Positions 27,260 to 36,041 are shown, counted from the stretch's first letter. The stretch is 61,214 bases of DNA from Flavobacterium laiguense (GCF_003097655.1 NZ_QCZH01000023.1:1-61214), one strand, 5' to 3'. Numbers and translations are program-made. Notes: a model not told the origin generated them from the sequence alone.

Positions 27260-27679
27260 ATGAAAAAATTAAATTCAGTTTTGTTAATCGATGATGATAT
27301 GGCTACTAATTTTATTAGCAAAATGCTTATCAAAAAGGCAGGCATAACAGACCATATAGAGACTGTGTTGAATGAACAACAAGCTATAGAATACTTAAAA
27401 AACAGCGGTAAATATGAAAATTCTGACGGTATTTTTCCAAAGCCAATGTTGATATTGCTCGACATCAATATGCCAGTGATGGATGGTTGGGAGTTTGCTG
27501 AGGCTTTCTCTAAATTGGATGAGAATCAAAAAGGAGAAGTTATAATTGTAATGCTCACGAGCTCACTAAATCCAGATGATAAAGAAAGAGCTGCAAATCT
27601 TCCTGTTATTTCCGGTTTTCAAAACAAAATACTTACTATGGAAGGACTTAATTCAATTATGAATCAATATTTTTCATGA
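27260..27679 (+). CDS. Single-domain response regulator (CheY-like)
   Basis: 139 residues, receiver domain only. Acidic pocket LLIDDD at the start, phospho-acceptor Asp68 in LLDINMPVMDGWEF, the conserved Thr/Ser in VMLTSS and a Lys in FQNKIL. No output domain, so it would act by protein contact or in a phosphorelay. It starts 4 bp after the remains of a MASE1 histidine kinase, probably its original partner. Since that kinase is broken, the regulator is either orphaned, served by another kinase, or on its way to loss. Confidence 0.9.
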   Translation: MKKLNSVLLIDDDMATNFISKMLIKKAGITDHIETVLNEQQAIEYLKNSGKYENSDGIFPKPMLILLDINMPVMDGWEFAEAFSKLDENQKGEVIIVMLTSSLNPDDKERAANLPVISGFQNKILTMEGLNSIMNQYFS

Positions 27680-27707
27680 TATTTTAAACGGTTAAGCCGT
27701 TAAGTTA

Positions 27708-28070
27708 CTATCCATGATAGACTCTTGAAGCTACAATTTTATTTTCTTTAACCACAAGAACTTCTGCAACAAGCATGTCTTCCTCCCCGTCAACAGTACG
27801 TATGTATTCCATAAAAACGCGATCAGCATTAGCCGTAAGAGAGGTTACTTTGTAATGTAATGAGGGTAAACGATCAAAGGCCTCTTGCCACCAATCTCGT
27901 AATGCTTGTTTGCCTATTACCAAGCCGTTGGTTTCAGGTTTGCGAATTTTTAGTTTTGGACTAAAATGTTCCGCATCATCGTCATAAAGAGATAACAATT
28001 GTTCTAAATTATGATTGTTAAATGCTTCAAACCATTTAAAGGCAATTGATTGTAATTTTTCTGATGTCAT
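27708..28070 (-). CDS. SnoaL-like / NTF2-fold protein
   Basis: 120 residues with an NTF2-like cone fold pattern: an N-terminal helix (AFKWFEAFNNHNLEQLLSLYDDDAEHFSP), then a WWQEAFDRLPSLHYKVTSL segment and beta strands. Such proteins are small cytoplasmic enzymes or ligand-binding proteins with very varied roles, so no reaction can be assigned. The gene is alone, facing the response regulator, and the terminator of the pseudouridine synthase lies behind its start. Confidence 0.78.
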   Translation of the reverse strand: MTSEKLQSIAFKWFEAFNNHNLEQLLSLYDDDAEHFSPKLKIRKPETNGLVIGKQALRDWWQEAFDRLPSLHYKVTSLTANADRVFMEYIRTVDGEEDMLVAEVLVVKENKIVASRVYHG

Positions 28071-28097
28071 TCTGTTTATTTTAAATGGTATTAAATT

Positions 28098-28134
28098 AAA
28101 AATCCCTTAACATTTTGAAGTGAAAGGGATTTTG
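28098..28134 (-). terminator. Rho-independent terminator after the pseudouridine synthase
   Basis: Stem AAATCCCTT with AAGGGATTT across a loop, with Ts on the minus-strand exit. It lies just beyond the stop at 28155. Confidence 0.75.
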
Positions 28135-28154
28135 TATTCTTCTCTAAAGAACTA

Positions 28155-29060
28155 TTATACGTTCTTCAGATTGATAATTTCTTGTTCTGTAAGCAATCTC
28201 CAATTACCTCTTGGTAAATTTTTCTTGGTCAAACCTGCAAAAGCTACACGGTCGATTCTTAAAACATCATAACTGAAATTTTCAAAAATAGCACGAACCA
28301 CTTTTACGTTAGCAGATCTTAATTGAATTCCAATTTCGCTTTTAGCCTCTCCCTCAATATAACTTACATCTTCAACATAAACGCGGTGTCCGTCAAGAAC
28401 AAGTCCTTTGTTGATTTTTTCTAAATCTTCAAATTTTAAATTTTTATCCAAAGAAACTTGATAGATTTTTGAAGATTTTTGACTCGGCAATGTAAATTTA
28501 CGAATCATATCGGTATCGTTTGTAAACAATAAAAGACCGGTTGTATTCTTATCCATTCTTCCTATTGGAGCAATTTTAGAAGTGGTTGATCCTTTAACTA
28601 GTTCTAATACATTACGATATTCTTGACCTTCATCAAGAGCCGTTGTAAAGTTTTTAGGCTTGTTTAATAAGATATATACTTTTTTCTCAGGAGTTAAAAC
28701 AGCTCCGTCAAAATTCACTACATCTCCTGGTTTTACCATATATCCCATTTCTACAACAGGAATTCCGTTTACTTTCACAGTCCCCGATTGGATATAAATA
28801 TCGGCATCACGACGGGAACAAGCTCCAGAATTTGAGATGTACTTATTCAAACGAATTTCGTCTTTTACTTTAGGTCTTTTCGGTGCTTGATTCGGTTTTT
28901 TCTCTACTTTATCAGTAGTATCGGCAACTTTAACAATTGTTTTTACTTTTTTTGGACCTTGTGCCCTTTTTTGCATCGCAGGTTTTGGCTTATTTGAACT
29001 AGGTCTTGAGCTGTTTGCTCTTGGTCCACTTCCTCTATTATTGCCTTCCTTATTGTTCAT
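28155..29060 (-). CDS. rRNA pseudouridine synthase, RsuA/RluB/RluF type
   Basis: 301 residues. A basic, low-complexity N-terminal extension (about 1-65, rich in Lys, Pro, Asn, Arg) leads into an S4 RNA-binding domain (IRLNKYISNSGACSRRDADIYIQSGTVKVNG) and the catalytic domain with the Asp motif GRMDKNTTGLLLFTND. Modifies uridines in ribosomal RNA. The target site cannot be told, as RsuA, RluB, RluE and RluF are close relatives. It shares its strand with the UbiA and mevalonate genes upstream, 131 bp away. Confidence 0.9.
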   Translation of the reverse strand: MNNKEGNNRGSGPRANSSRPSSNKPKPAMQKRAQGPKKVKTIVKVADTTDKVEKKPNQAPKRPKVKDEIRLNKYISNSGACSRRDADIYIQSGTVKVNGIPVVEMGYMVKPGDVVNFDGAVLTPEKKVYILLNKPKNFTTALDEGQEYRNVLELVKGSTTSKIAPIGRMDKNTTGLLLFTNDTDMIRKFTLPSQKSSKIYQVSLDKNLKFEDLEKINKGLVLDGHRVYVEDVSYIEGEAKSEIGIQLRSANVKVVRAIFENFSYDVLRIDRVAFAGLTKKNLPRGNWRLLTEQEIINLKNV

Positions 29061-29191
29061 AATATTCTATAATTTGTGCAAAGATACTATTTATATCATT
29101 GGGAAACGATTTTTAACAATTAGAATACCCTAACTACTTCGTTAATTGGGTTTTAATTTGAATTAGAAACGATTAAAATGCCAAAGAAACT

Positions 29192-30148
29192 TTAAATGGT
29201 CATCAATATTTTTTTACCGTGCCACAAAACGCTTGGATTGATTAACACAATACAAAATACGCCCGAAACAATAAGGAATTTCAAAACGTTGTGCAGTAGC
29301 ACATATTGTTCTTTGGTATTCCATTTCCACATGTATAGCAAGAATAAAATTAAAACTATAAAGCAGCTGTAAAAGTAAATATCCATATAACCAACGTCAT
29401 AAACATTTATCAAAAAATAAACGGGTACAATAGTAGTAAGTGTCAATCCGGTAATTATTTTTTTGGAAACTTCCTCTCCATAAATAATAGGAATGGTTTT
29501 ATAGTCATTTGCCAAATCTCCCTTTAAATTTTCTAAATCCTTTATCATTTCCCGAATCAAGATTAATAGGAATAAGAAAGAGGCGTGGGAAAGAATCACG
29601 GAAAGTTTAGCGCTGTTGTTTTCGATTTCGTACAATGGCATTTTTAAATAAAAATACAGCAGAATTCCAAAAAAAGGAAGAACGGCCAAAAAAGCCGCCA
29701 TTAAATTCCCAACTAAAGTGTATTTTTTGATTTTATGAGAATAAAACCAAATCAAGAAAATATAAACTGAAAAGAATAAAACAGCTCTAAAAGAAACGAA
29801 AAAAGCGATTAAAGCCACAAAAAAATTAAGACTAAAATAGACTTTTAACTTGGTTTTTTGACTCACCAAACGATCTAATTGTGATTTATTGGGACGATTG
29901 ATTAAGTCTTTTTTACTGTCGTAAAAGCTATTGATGATGTATCCTGAAGCAATTGTCAAACTGGAAGCCAATACAATAATGAAAAGCTGAAAGTCTAATA
30001 ATATGTACAAAGCCCTTCTTTCAGGAGCCAATATAAAAATGGCAGACAAATATTGGGCTAAAGCAATAATGGGGATGTTATAGCCTCTAACGACAGAAAA
30101 CAAACTGATCATTTTTAATACAAATAGTTTATTCTGCCTGCTTAACAT
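29192..30148 (-). CDS. UbiA-family prenyltransferase (geranylgeranylglycerol-phosphate type)
   Basis: 318 residues, eight to nine membrane helices. Two Asp-rich motifs for prenyl-diphosphate binding are visible: NSFYDSKKDLINRPNK and DLENLKGDLANDYKTIP. Flavobacterial members near the mevalonate kinase gene are usually named geranylgeranylglycerol-phosphate geranylgeranyltransferase by similarity to archaeal lipid enzymes. Other acceptors, such as menaquinone or heme precursors, are possible. It follows mevalonate kinase by 49 bp, consistent with using its isoprenoid product. Confidence 0.82.
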   Translation of the reverse strand: MLSRQNKLFVLKMISLFSVVRGYNIPIIALAQYLSAIFILAPERRALYILLDFQLFIIVLASSLTIASGYIINSFYDSKKDLINRPNKSQLDRLVSQKTKLKVYFSLNFFVALIAFFVSFRAVLFFSVYIFLIWFYSHKIKKYTLVGNLMAAFLAVLPFFGILLYFYLKMPLYEIENNSAKLSVILSHASFLFLLILIREMIKDLENLKGDLANDYKTIPIIYGEEVSKKIITGLTLTTIVPVYFLINVYDVGYMDIYFYSCFIVLILFLLYMWKWNTKEQYVLLHNVLKFLIVSGVFCIVLINPSVLWHGKKILMTI

Positions 30149-30197
30149 GGAGTAGGTTTAGAGTTTGTAAGTGCTATGCGTAAATTGTTTTGATGAA

Positions 30198-31136
30198 TTA
30201 AAATTGATAAACGACTTCTAATTTAAAGTCCTTCAATGATGCTTTTGCTCGTTCCAAATCTTCGGTAAATCCAAGAATATAGCCGCCACCGCCAGAACCA
30301 CATAATTTTAAATAATAATCATTTGAATCTATTCCTGCTTGCCAAATACCATGAAATTGTTCTGGAATCATCGGTTTAAAATTGTTTAACACCACTTTAG
30401 ATAATTTTTTGGTATTTTCAAATAATGACTTCATATCACCACCCAAGAAATTTTCTACACAAGCATCTGTGTATTTTACAAATTGATTTTTCAACATCGT
30501 GCGAAACCCTTTGTCTTTCAGGTTTTCCATAAAAATATTAACCATAGGAGCCGTTTCTCCTACAATTCCTGAGTCTAATAAAAATACCGCTCCTTTTCCG
30601 TCAAAACTTTGGGTAGGAATTCCGGTAGCTTCAATATTGTCTTTCGAATTGATCAAAATTGGAATACTCAAATAGCTGTTCAATGGATCTAATCCAGAAC
30701 TTTTTCCGTGAAAAAAGCTCTCCATTTGTGAAAAAATAGTTTTGAGTGTTAGCAGCTTTTCTCGTGTTAAGTTCTCTAAAACGGTTATTTTATTTTGTGC
30801 ATATTTATCGTAAATAGCCGCTACCAAAGCGCCACTACTCCCTACTCCATATCCTTGCGGAATACTGGAGTCAAAATACATTCCCGTTTGAACATCATTA
30901 TTTAAAGTATCTAAATCAAAAGTCACCAAATCGGGTTGTTCTTTTTGTAATTGCTCCAGATAAGTTACAAATCGTTTCAAATGGCCATTAGATTGTACTG
31001 CTTCATCCGAAGAATTTCCATCTTTCTTTAGAGCGCCATTGTAAAAATTATAAGGAATTGATAAGCCTTTAGAGTCACGAATTATTCCGTATTCTCCAAA
31101 GAGTAATATTTTTGAGTAAAATAAAGGTCCTTTCAT
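30198..31136 (-). CDS. Mevalonate kinase-type GHMP kinase
   Basis: 312 residues from the ATG at 31136 (MKGPLFYSKILLFGEYGII). A longer reading to 31190 would overlap the toxin gene and adds a lysine-rich leader unlike the family. GHMP landmarks: KILLFGEYGI, the phosphate loop PQGYGVGSSGALVAAIYDKY and a C-terminal KLCGSGGGGYILGF. Phosphorylates mevalonate in the isoprenoid pathway; assignment to mevalonate rather than another GHMP substrate rests on the adjacent decarboxylase. The RelE-type toxin gene ends 10 bp upstream, so the two may be co-transcribed. Confidence 0.87.
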   Translation of the reverse strand: MKGPLFYSKILLFGEYGIIRDSKGLSIPYNFYNGALKKDGNSSDEAVQSNGHLKRFVTYLEQLQKEQPDLVTFDLDTLNNDVQTGMYFDSSIPQGYGVGSSGALVAAIYDKYAQNKITVLENLTREKLLTLKTIFSQMESFFHGKSSGLDPLNSYLSIPILINSKDNIEATGIPTQSFDGKGAVFLLDSGIVGETAPMVNIFMENLKDKGFRTMLKNQFVKYTDACVENFLGGDMKSLFENTKKLSKVVLNNFKPMIPEQFHGIWQAGIDSNDYYLKLCGSGGGGYILGFTEDLERAKASLKDFKLEVVYQF

Positions 31137-31146
31137 TTGGGGATAT

Positions 31147-31449
31147 TTATTGTATTTTTTTAATTTTTGAAGGGTTTTGTCTTGTGTCAAATAATGACAA
31201 AATCCTTACTTCTTTTCTGTTGTATCTGTAATAAATCGTTGTCTGTTTCGACAGTACACATTTATACTGATTTTTATTTATTTGAGATTTTGGAAAGATT
31301 TCAGGTTCATTTTGAATTAAGTAAATTGACTCATCTAGTTTTGAAATGAATTTTTCTCTAACTTTTATTGACCATTTAAATTCTAAATATTCCAATAAAT
31401 CAATCAAACTTTTTTCGGCATTTTTTGAAAAGACAATCTCTCTTTTCAT
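31147..31449 (-). CDS. RelE/ParE-family toxin
   Basis: 100 residues with the RelE/ParE pattern: basic start MKREIVFSKNAEKSLIDLLEYLE, helices with KVREKFISKLDESIYLIQ, a P-x-x-FPKS turn and C-terminal strands YKCVLSKQTTIYYRYNRKEVRILSLFDTRQNP. It would act as an mRNA interferase (RelE) or gyrase poison (ParE); sequence alone does not decide, though the C-terminal FDTRQNP form is common in ParE-like members. The start codon overlaps the antitoxin stop as TAATG. The pair lies inside the mevalonate cluster. Confidence 0.87.
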   Translation of the reverse strand: MKREIVFSKNAEKSLIDLLEYLEFKWSIKVREKFISKLDESIYLIQNEPEIFPKSQINKNQYKCVLSKQTTIYYRYNRKEVRILSLFDTRQNPSKIKKIQ

Positions 31450-31667
31450 TACCTGTATTTTTTCATTAAATCTTCATAAAGCACAAACTCACCTCTCTCA
31501 ATTTGTCTGTCTCCTTCTTCAATTTCATCCTTTTGTTCTTGCGTTAACTCGTCCCAAAAGTCTTTTTTTTCAGATTTGAAAATATTTTTAATGGCTTCAA
31601 TTATTGACATATCATTGGTTTCTGCCAACTTTTTCATCAATTCCGATTTTTCAAATTGAATGTCCAT
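31449..31667 (-). CDS. Antitoxin partner of the RelE/ParE toxin
   Basis: 72 residues, acidic and helical (MDIQFEKSELMKKLAETNDMSII...WDELTQEQKDEIEEGDRQIERGEF). The position directly upstream, overlapping the toxin by one base, is the classic antitoxin arrangement. The C-terminal VLYEDLMKKYR is a likely toxin-binding segment. No ribbon-helix-helix or HTH is obvious, so DNA binding is uncertain. It is homologous to the next small gene. Confidence 0.8.
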   Translation of the reverse strand: MDIQFEKSELMKKLAETNDMSIIEAIKNIFKSEKKDFWDELTQEQKDEIEEGDRQIERGEFVLYEDLMKKYR

Positions 31668-31695
31668 GATTATTGTTTTTAATTTGAAAATTATT

Positions 31696-31890
31696 TCAAA
31701 AATCGACTACATCTCCGCGATTTTCATTTTGTATTGTTATGTTTATTTCTTCTTGTTGTTCGGGCGTTAATTCCTCCCAAGCCTCTTTTTCTTTGTCTTC
31801 AAAAATTGCTCTAATTTTTTGCAGAAGACCAAGGTCTTCTGTTTTTACTATCTTTTTTATCAATTCTAATTTCTCCGCATTCAAATCCAT
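31696..31890 (-). CDS. Orphan antitoxin-like paralog
   Basis: 64 residues from MDLNAEKLELIKKIVKTEDLG. It aligns with the neighbouring antitoxin over most of its length (MD..EK.EL.KK...T.D, IF, W.ELT.EQ..EI, RG) but ends shortly after the RG, lacking the YEDLMKKYR-type tail, and has no toxin of its own. It could be a decayed duplicate or an anti-addiction copy. It lies 28 bp before the active-looking antitoxin and 39 bp after the decarboxylase gene. Confidence 0.72.
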   Translation of the reverse strand: MDLNAEKLELIKKIVKTEDLGLLQKIRAIFEDKEKEAWEELTPEQQEEINITIQNENRGDVVDF

Positions 31891-31929
31891 GATCATACCA
31901 TTAAGAACTAAAGATATAAAAAAATTGCT

Positions 31930-33012
31930 TTACCTTAACAAAGTACCATTCCCAATTTCATCGCAAAGATACTGACCATTTTGGCAATAGTCAACTAATT
32001 CGGAAACAATAAATTGCAGCACTTTTTCTTTGACGGCATTTGGATATAAAACATGCACATTAGCTCCTGCATCCAAGGTAAAACAAACCGGGATTTTGGT
32101 TTCATTTCTAAATTTCCAAATTGCATTAATGATTTGCAAGGTGTTGGGTTTCATTAAAATAAAATACGGCATAGAAGTCATCATCATCGCATGCAAAGTC
32201 AAAGCTTCGCTTTCGACGATTGCGATAAATTCTTCAAGATTCCCATTCTCAAAAACTGGAATTAGTTTATCTAGATTTTCATGTGCTTGAGCAAATCGCC
32301 TTTCAGCAAAAGGATGGTCGTGCATCAAATCATGACCTACCGTACTCGAAACTTGTTTTTCGCCTTTGTCAACTAACAAAATTGTGTCTTGAAAATTTTT
32401 GAAAGTATCATGTATAGCATACGGGTATTCAACTCCATAGAAATCAGAGCTTCCTTTTATGTTGGCTTGATTTCCCCAAACTACTATTTGTCCTTTTACA
32501 CTTCTGCAGGCACTTCCAGAACCCAGTCGTGCCAAAAAAGAAGCTTTGCTATTGAAATACTCTTCGGACATTGCCGGATTTAAAGCTTTTTCTAAACTCA
32601 TGAAATTCATTGCCAAAGCCGCCATTCCAGATGCCGATGAAGCAATTCCAGAACTATGGGGAAACGTATTTTGAGTATCAATCGTAAAATGATAGTCTTT
32701 CAGAAAAGGCAAGTATTTTTCAACTCGCTCCAAGAATTTCTGAATTTTTGGTTTGAAATCTTCTTTGGGTTTCCCCTCAAAAAGCAAATCAAAAGAAAAA
32801 TTGCCGTCGTTTTGTTTTTTATCGAAAACCAAAGTAGTCATCGTTTTACAATTATTCAACGTAAAACTCACCGATGGATTAGCGGGAATTTGATTTTCTT
32901 TTTTGCCCCAATATTTCACTAATGCAATATTACTGGGTGCACTCCAAGAAAAACTACCTTGGTCTATTGAATTACTGTATTTTGATGGTATAAAATCGTT
33001 GGCTTCAAACAT
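31930..33012 (-). CDS. mvaD: Diphosphomevalonate decarboxylase
   Basis: 360 residues from ATG 33012 (MFEANDFIPSKYS). A longer reading to 33105 would run into the TspO promoter region. Hallmarks: SAPSNIALVKYWGKKE, the GHMP loop FPHSSGIASSASGMAALAMN and GSGSACRSVKG. Converts mevalonate diphosphate to isopentenyl diphosphate with ATP in the cytoplasm. A substrate-binding Asp is seen in FTLDAGANVHVLYP. It heads the minus-strand mevalonate cluster, now split from mevalonate kinase by the toxin-antitoxin locus. Confidence 0.93.
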   Translation of the reverse strand: MFEANDFIPSKYSNSIDQGSFSWSAPSNIALVKYWGKKENQIPANPSVSFTLNNCKTMTTLVFDKKQNDGNFSFDLLFEGKPKEDFKPKIQKFLERVEKYLPFLKDYHFTIDTQNTFPHSSGIASSASGMAALAMNFMSLEKALNPAMSEEYFNSKASFLARLGSGSACRSVKGQIVVWGNQANIKGSSDFYGVEYPYAIHDTFKNFQDTILLVDKGEKQVSSTVGHDLMHDHPFAERRFAQAHENLDKLIPVFENGNLEEFIAIVESEALTLHAMMMTSMPYFILMKPNTLQIINAIWKFRNETKIPVCFTLDAGANVHVLYPNAVKEKVLQFIVSELVDYCQNGQYLCDEIGNGTLLR

Positions 33013-33121
33013 GAATAGTGTTTTTTTGCAAAGATACTTTTTTTTGTCCAAGCCGTTTATTGGTTTATTAAGTAAATCGTTAGAAATTTTAAGTAATTTT
33101 GGCACTTCTAAAAAAAGTAAA

Positions 33122-33598
33122 ATGAATAAGATTACTCGAATATTATCTATAGTTGTGACCTGTCTTGTGGTGGGTTATTTTTCGGGAATTATCACCCGTT
33201 CTGCGATTACGACTTGGTACCCCACTTTGATTAAACCCAGTTTTAATCCACCCAATTGGATTTTTGCGCCCGTTTGGAGTATGCTTTATATCATGATGGG
33301 AATTGCTGCAGGACTGGTTTGGGATCGAATTGATTTTGAAAAAGAAATCGTCAAAAAAGCGTTATTGCTTTTCGCGATTCAGCTCGCTTTAAATGCCTTG
33401 TGGTCTTATTTGTTTTTTGGGCTAAAAAACCCAATGTTAGCAGGTCTGGAAATAATTATCCTATGGTTGATGATTTATGAAACCTATATTCAATTTGCCA
33501 AAATCAATAAAATTTCAGGTTATTTATTTATTCCGTATTTACTTTGGGTAAGTTTTGCCACGATTTTGAATGGTAGCATTTGGTGGTTAAACAGATAG
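33122..33598 (+). CDS. tspO: TspO/MBR family tryptophan-rich membrane protein
   Basis: 158 residues from ATG 33122 (MNKITRILSIVVTCLVVGYFSG), the usual TspO length. Five predicted helices, with family segments TWYPTLIKPSFNPPNWIFAPVWSMLYIMMGIAAGLVW and ALNALWSYLFFGLKNPMLAG. TspO proteins bind porphyrins and have been tied to stress and tetrapyrrole control; the role here is unknown. Divergent from the decarboxylase gene, 109 bp apart. Confidence 0.9.
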   Translation: MNKITRILSIVVTCLVVGYFSGIITRSAITTWYPTLIKPSFNPPNWIFAPVWSMLYIMMGIAAGLVWDRIDFEKEIVKKALLLFAIQLALNALWSYLFFGLKNPMLAGLEIIILWLMIYETYIQFAKINKISGYLFIPYLLWVSFATILNGSIWWLNR

Positions 33599-33648
33599 TT
33601 GGCAGTGGTCAGTTTTTAGCAAACAGTCTGAGTTGTTAACTATAAAAT

Positions 33649-34398
33649 TTAGTTTTGAAGACTAATCAGTTTTTGAAATTCAATATTTTTGGTTCTCAAA
33701 AAATCCATCATACTAAGTTCGTTTGAACTCGAAATTAATATTTTGGATTTGGGATCAGCATCGCAAAATTGAAGAAAAAGATCAATTTCTTCTGGTTTTA
33801 ATTTTAAAGTTTCAAGATAGAATTTTTGATCACAGGTGTTTTTTGCCAATACTGCAAATTCAATTTCAGGAGTTACTTTTTTGGGTTCTTTTTCTTTTGA
33901 GAATAAATCCAAAAGCTTTTTGCCAATTGTAACAAAATTTAACCCATTAACAAACGTGCCCTCCCTCATAACTTGATGCCCTTCCCTATTGTCAAATTTT
34001 TCTGTACTATATTGGTCTAGTTTATTTTGTTCGTATTTTTTGTTTTCGCTTAATTTTAAATTTTGCTTCTTTGCAACTATCACCTCATCTAATTCTTCTG
34101 CTTTTTTAAACATTACAACTTGCAGATTGTTTAACTCAATCTCTTTTGGAGATACTTTTAGCCTTTTTAAATTAAAATCTTTAGAATAAAAAAGCAGACT
34201 GTCATTTGCAGTAACAGCAATTAAAAATTCACCTTTATCATTCGTTTTGGTGCTTTTTCGCGAAGTTTTATTAATAACATCCACATTTTGTAACAAGAAA
34301 TTGTCTGAAGAAACTACTCCTTTAAGAAGCTTTTCTGTTTGTGAAAAACTGAATTGATGGACTAATAAGAATAGGGCAAGAAGTAGTTTTACTTTCAT
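33649..34398 (-). CDS. Secreted protein with carboxypeptidase-regulatory-like domain
   Basis: 249 residues. Signal peptide (MKVKLLLALFLLVHQFSFSQ), then a short beta-sandwich of the CarboxypepD_reg-like type (LKGVVSSDNFLLQNVDVINKTSRKSTKTNDKGEFLI) as found at the start of SusC-like receptors, and a helical C-terminal part rich in Lys and Glu. No receptor barrel follows, so it is a free-standing periplasmic or outer-membrane-associated protein. Function not recognisable. Confidence 0.75.
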   Translation of the reverse strand: MKVKLLLALFLLVHQFSFSQTEKLLKGVVSSDNFLLQNVDVINKTSRKSTKTNDKGEFLIAVTANDSLLFYSKDFNLKRLKVSPKEIELNNLQVVMFKKAEELDEVIVAKKQNLKLSENKKYEQNKLDQYSTEKFDNREGHQVMREGTFVNGLNFVTIGKKLLDLFSKEKEPKKVTPEIEFAVLAKNTCDQKFYLETLKLKPEEIDLFLQFCDADPKSKILISSSNELSMMDFLRTKNIEFQKLISLQN

Positions 34399-34487
34399 CT
34401 GTAAGAATTTATTGAAAGTAAATATATCCCAATAGTCTCTAACAAAAGCTTAGAATTGATGTAAATTTTTGTTAATTAATTCTTTAA

Positions 34488-35696
34488 CTATATAGCATTC
34501 GCCACAATAAACCCGCTCGTCCATGCATTCTGGAAATTAAATCCACCCGTAATCGCATCAATATTTACAATTTCGCCAGCGAAATATAGGTTTTCGTGCA
34601 ATTTACTTTCCATGGTTTTGAAGTTGATTTCTTTTAAATCGATTCCGCCCGCAGTTACAAACTCTTCTTTAAAAGTACTTTTTCCGTTTACTTGAAAAGT
34701 TCCGTTTGTTAATTGATTGGCTAAATTTTGTATTTGGACTTTGGATAAATCTGCCCATTTGGTTTCGGTTTCTATATTCGAAGCTAAAACCAAACTTTCC
34801 CAAAGACGATTCGGAAAATCAAAAGGAGATTTTTTCGAAACGGCTTTTTTGGCGTGTTCTTGTTTTAATGTTTTTAAAACTTTCTCGGCATCCTCGGCAT
34901 CAACATCGTTGAGCCAATTCACAAAAATGGTAAACTGATAGTTTTTATCGAATAAAATCCGCGCTCCCCAAGCCGATAGTTTTAAAATGGCCGGACCGCT
35001 CATTCCCCAATGCGTGATCAACAAAGGACCTGTTGAAGTTAATTTGGTGTCTTTGACTTTTACCGTAACTTGAGCCGCCACACCAGGCAGTTCTTTGATT
35101 CGGGAATCTTTTATGTTAAAGGTAAATAACGATGGAACGGGACTTACAATCGCATGACCTTGTTGTTGAAGCATTTCCCAAATTTTCGGGTTGCTACCTG
35201 TGGCAAGAACCAATTTCTCGGCTATATAATTTTCGCTTTGTGTTTCTACTTTCCAAAAATTATCCTTTTTAAAAATAGACTGAACACTTTGACCTGTGAG
35301 AACCGCAATTCCGAGCTTTTGAGTGGCTTTCAAAAAACAATCAATAATGGTTTGAGAGGAATTCGAAACCGGAAACATACGGCCGTCCTCTTCAATTTTG
35401 AGTTCAACGCCGTGTTTCTCGAACCATTCGATAGTATCACCAGAACAAAATTGGTGAAACGGACCGCGCAATTCTTTCTCGCCACGAGGATAAAATTTCA
35501 CCAATTCATTGGGTTCAAAACAAGCATGGGTTACATTGCAGCGTCCTCCTCCAGAAACACGAACTTTTCCCAGTACTTCGGATCCTCTTTCTAGAATGGC
35601 AACCTTAATTTTGGGGTCCTTCTCTACAATATTGATGGCCGTAAAAAAACCGGCGGCACCTCCGCCAACAATTAGTATGTCAAAATTTTGATTCAT
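34488..35696 (-). CDS. BaiN/RdsA (HI0933-like) FAD-dependent oxidoreductase
   Basis: 402 residues. N-terminal FAD Rossmann motif FDILIVGGGAAGFFTAINI, then KVRVSGGGRCNVTHACFEPNELVKFYPRG, typical of the HI0933 family, and a C-terminal FAD-closing segment (LYFAGEIVNIDAITGGFNFQNAWTSG). The family includes a bile-acid reductase (BaiN), but most members have no known substrate. A cytoplasmic redox flavoprotein is the safe description. Followed upstream by the nested palindrome. Confidence 0.9.
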   Translation of the reverse strand: MNQNFDILIVGGGAAGFFTAINIVEKDPKIKVAILERGSEVLGKVRVSGGGRCNVTHACFEPNELVKFYPRGEKELRGPFHQFCSGDTIEWFEKHGVELKIEEDGRMFPVSNSSQTIIDCFLKATQKLGIAVLTGQSVQSIFKKDNFWKVETQSENYIAEKLVLATGSNPKIWEMLQQQGHAIVSPVPSLFTFNIKDSRIKELPGVAAQVTVKVKDTKLTSTGPLLITHWGMSGPAILKLSAWGARILFDKNYQFTIFVNWLNDVDAEDAEKVLKTLKQEHAKKAVSKKSPFDFPNRLWESLVLASNIETETKWADLSKVQIQNLANQLTNGTFQVNGKSTFKEEFVTAGGIDLKEINFKTMESKLHENLYFAGEIVNIDAITGGFNFQNAWTSGFIVANAI

Positions 35697-35744
35697 GATT
35701 TAGTAAGGAAATTGAAAATGTGTTCGATTGATTTTATTATTTGT

Positions 35745-35950
35745 TAACCCGTTGGGTGTAATTATTTTTTACCACATAGAGACATAGAATTTATAGTTTT
35801 TGAAAAGAGTTTGATAGATGTTTTACTTTTCACATAGACAATCTATGTGAAAAATAGTGCTATTTCTATTCATTCTTTAATTATTAGTTATAAATCTATG
35901 TATCTATGTGGTTTATTTTTTATTTAAACAGAATTACACTCAACGGGTTA
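35745..35950. repeat. 206-bp nested inverted-repeat element
   Basis: Three concentric inverted repeats: outer arms 35745-35763 and 35932-35950 (19 bp, one mismatch), middle arms 35771-35795 and 35889-35912 (ACCACATAGA-type, few mismatches) and a central hairpin 35831-35838 with 35842-35849 plus T/A flanks. The middle arm has an 8-nt period (CATAGAGA, CATAGAAT, TTATAGTT). No coding sequence inside. It fills the 345-bp gap between the BaiN-type and glycerophosphodiesterase genes and looks like a MITE or structured intergenic repeat. Confidence 0.85.
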
Positions 35951-36041
35951 TTTGTTACTTTATTTTAAAGACAAAAGCATCAAATAATTTAGAGTGCAAA
36001 GGTAAGCATTCGTTTTTGAAAGAATGTAAGTTCAAACCTCT

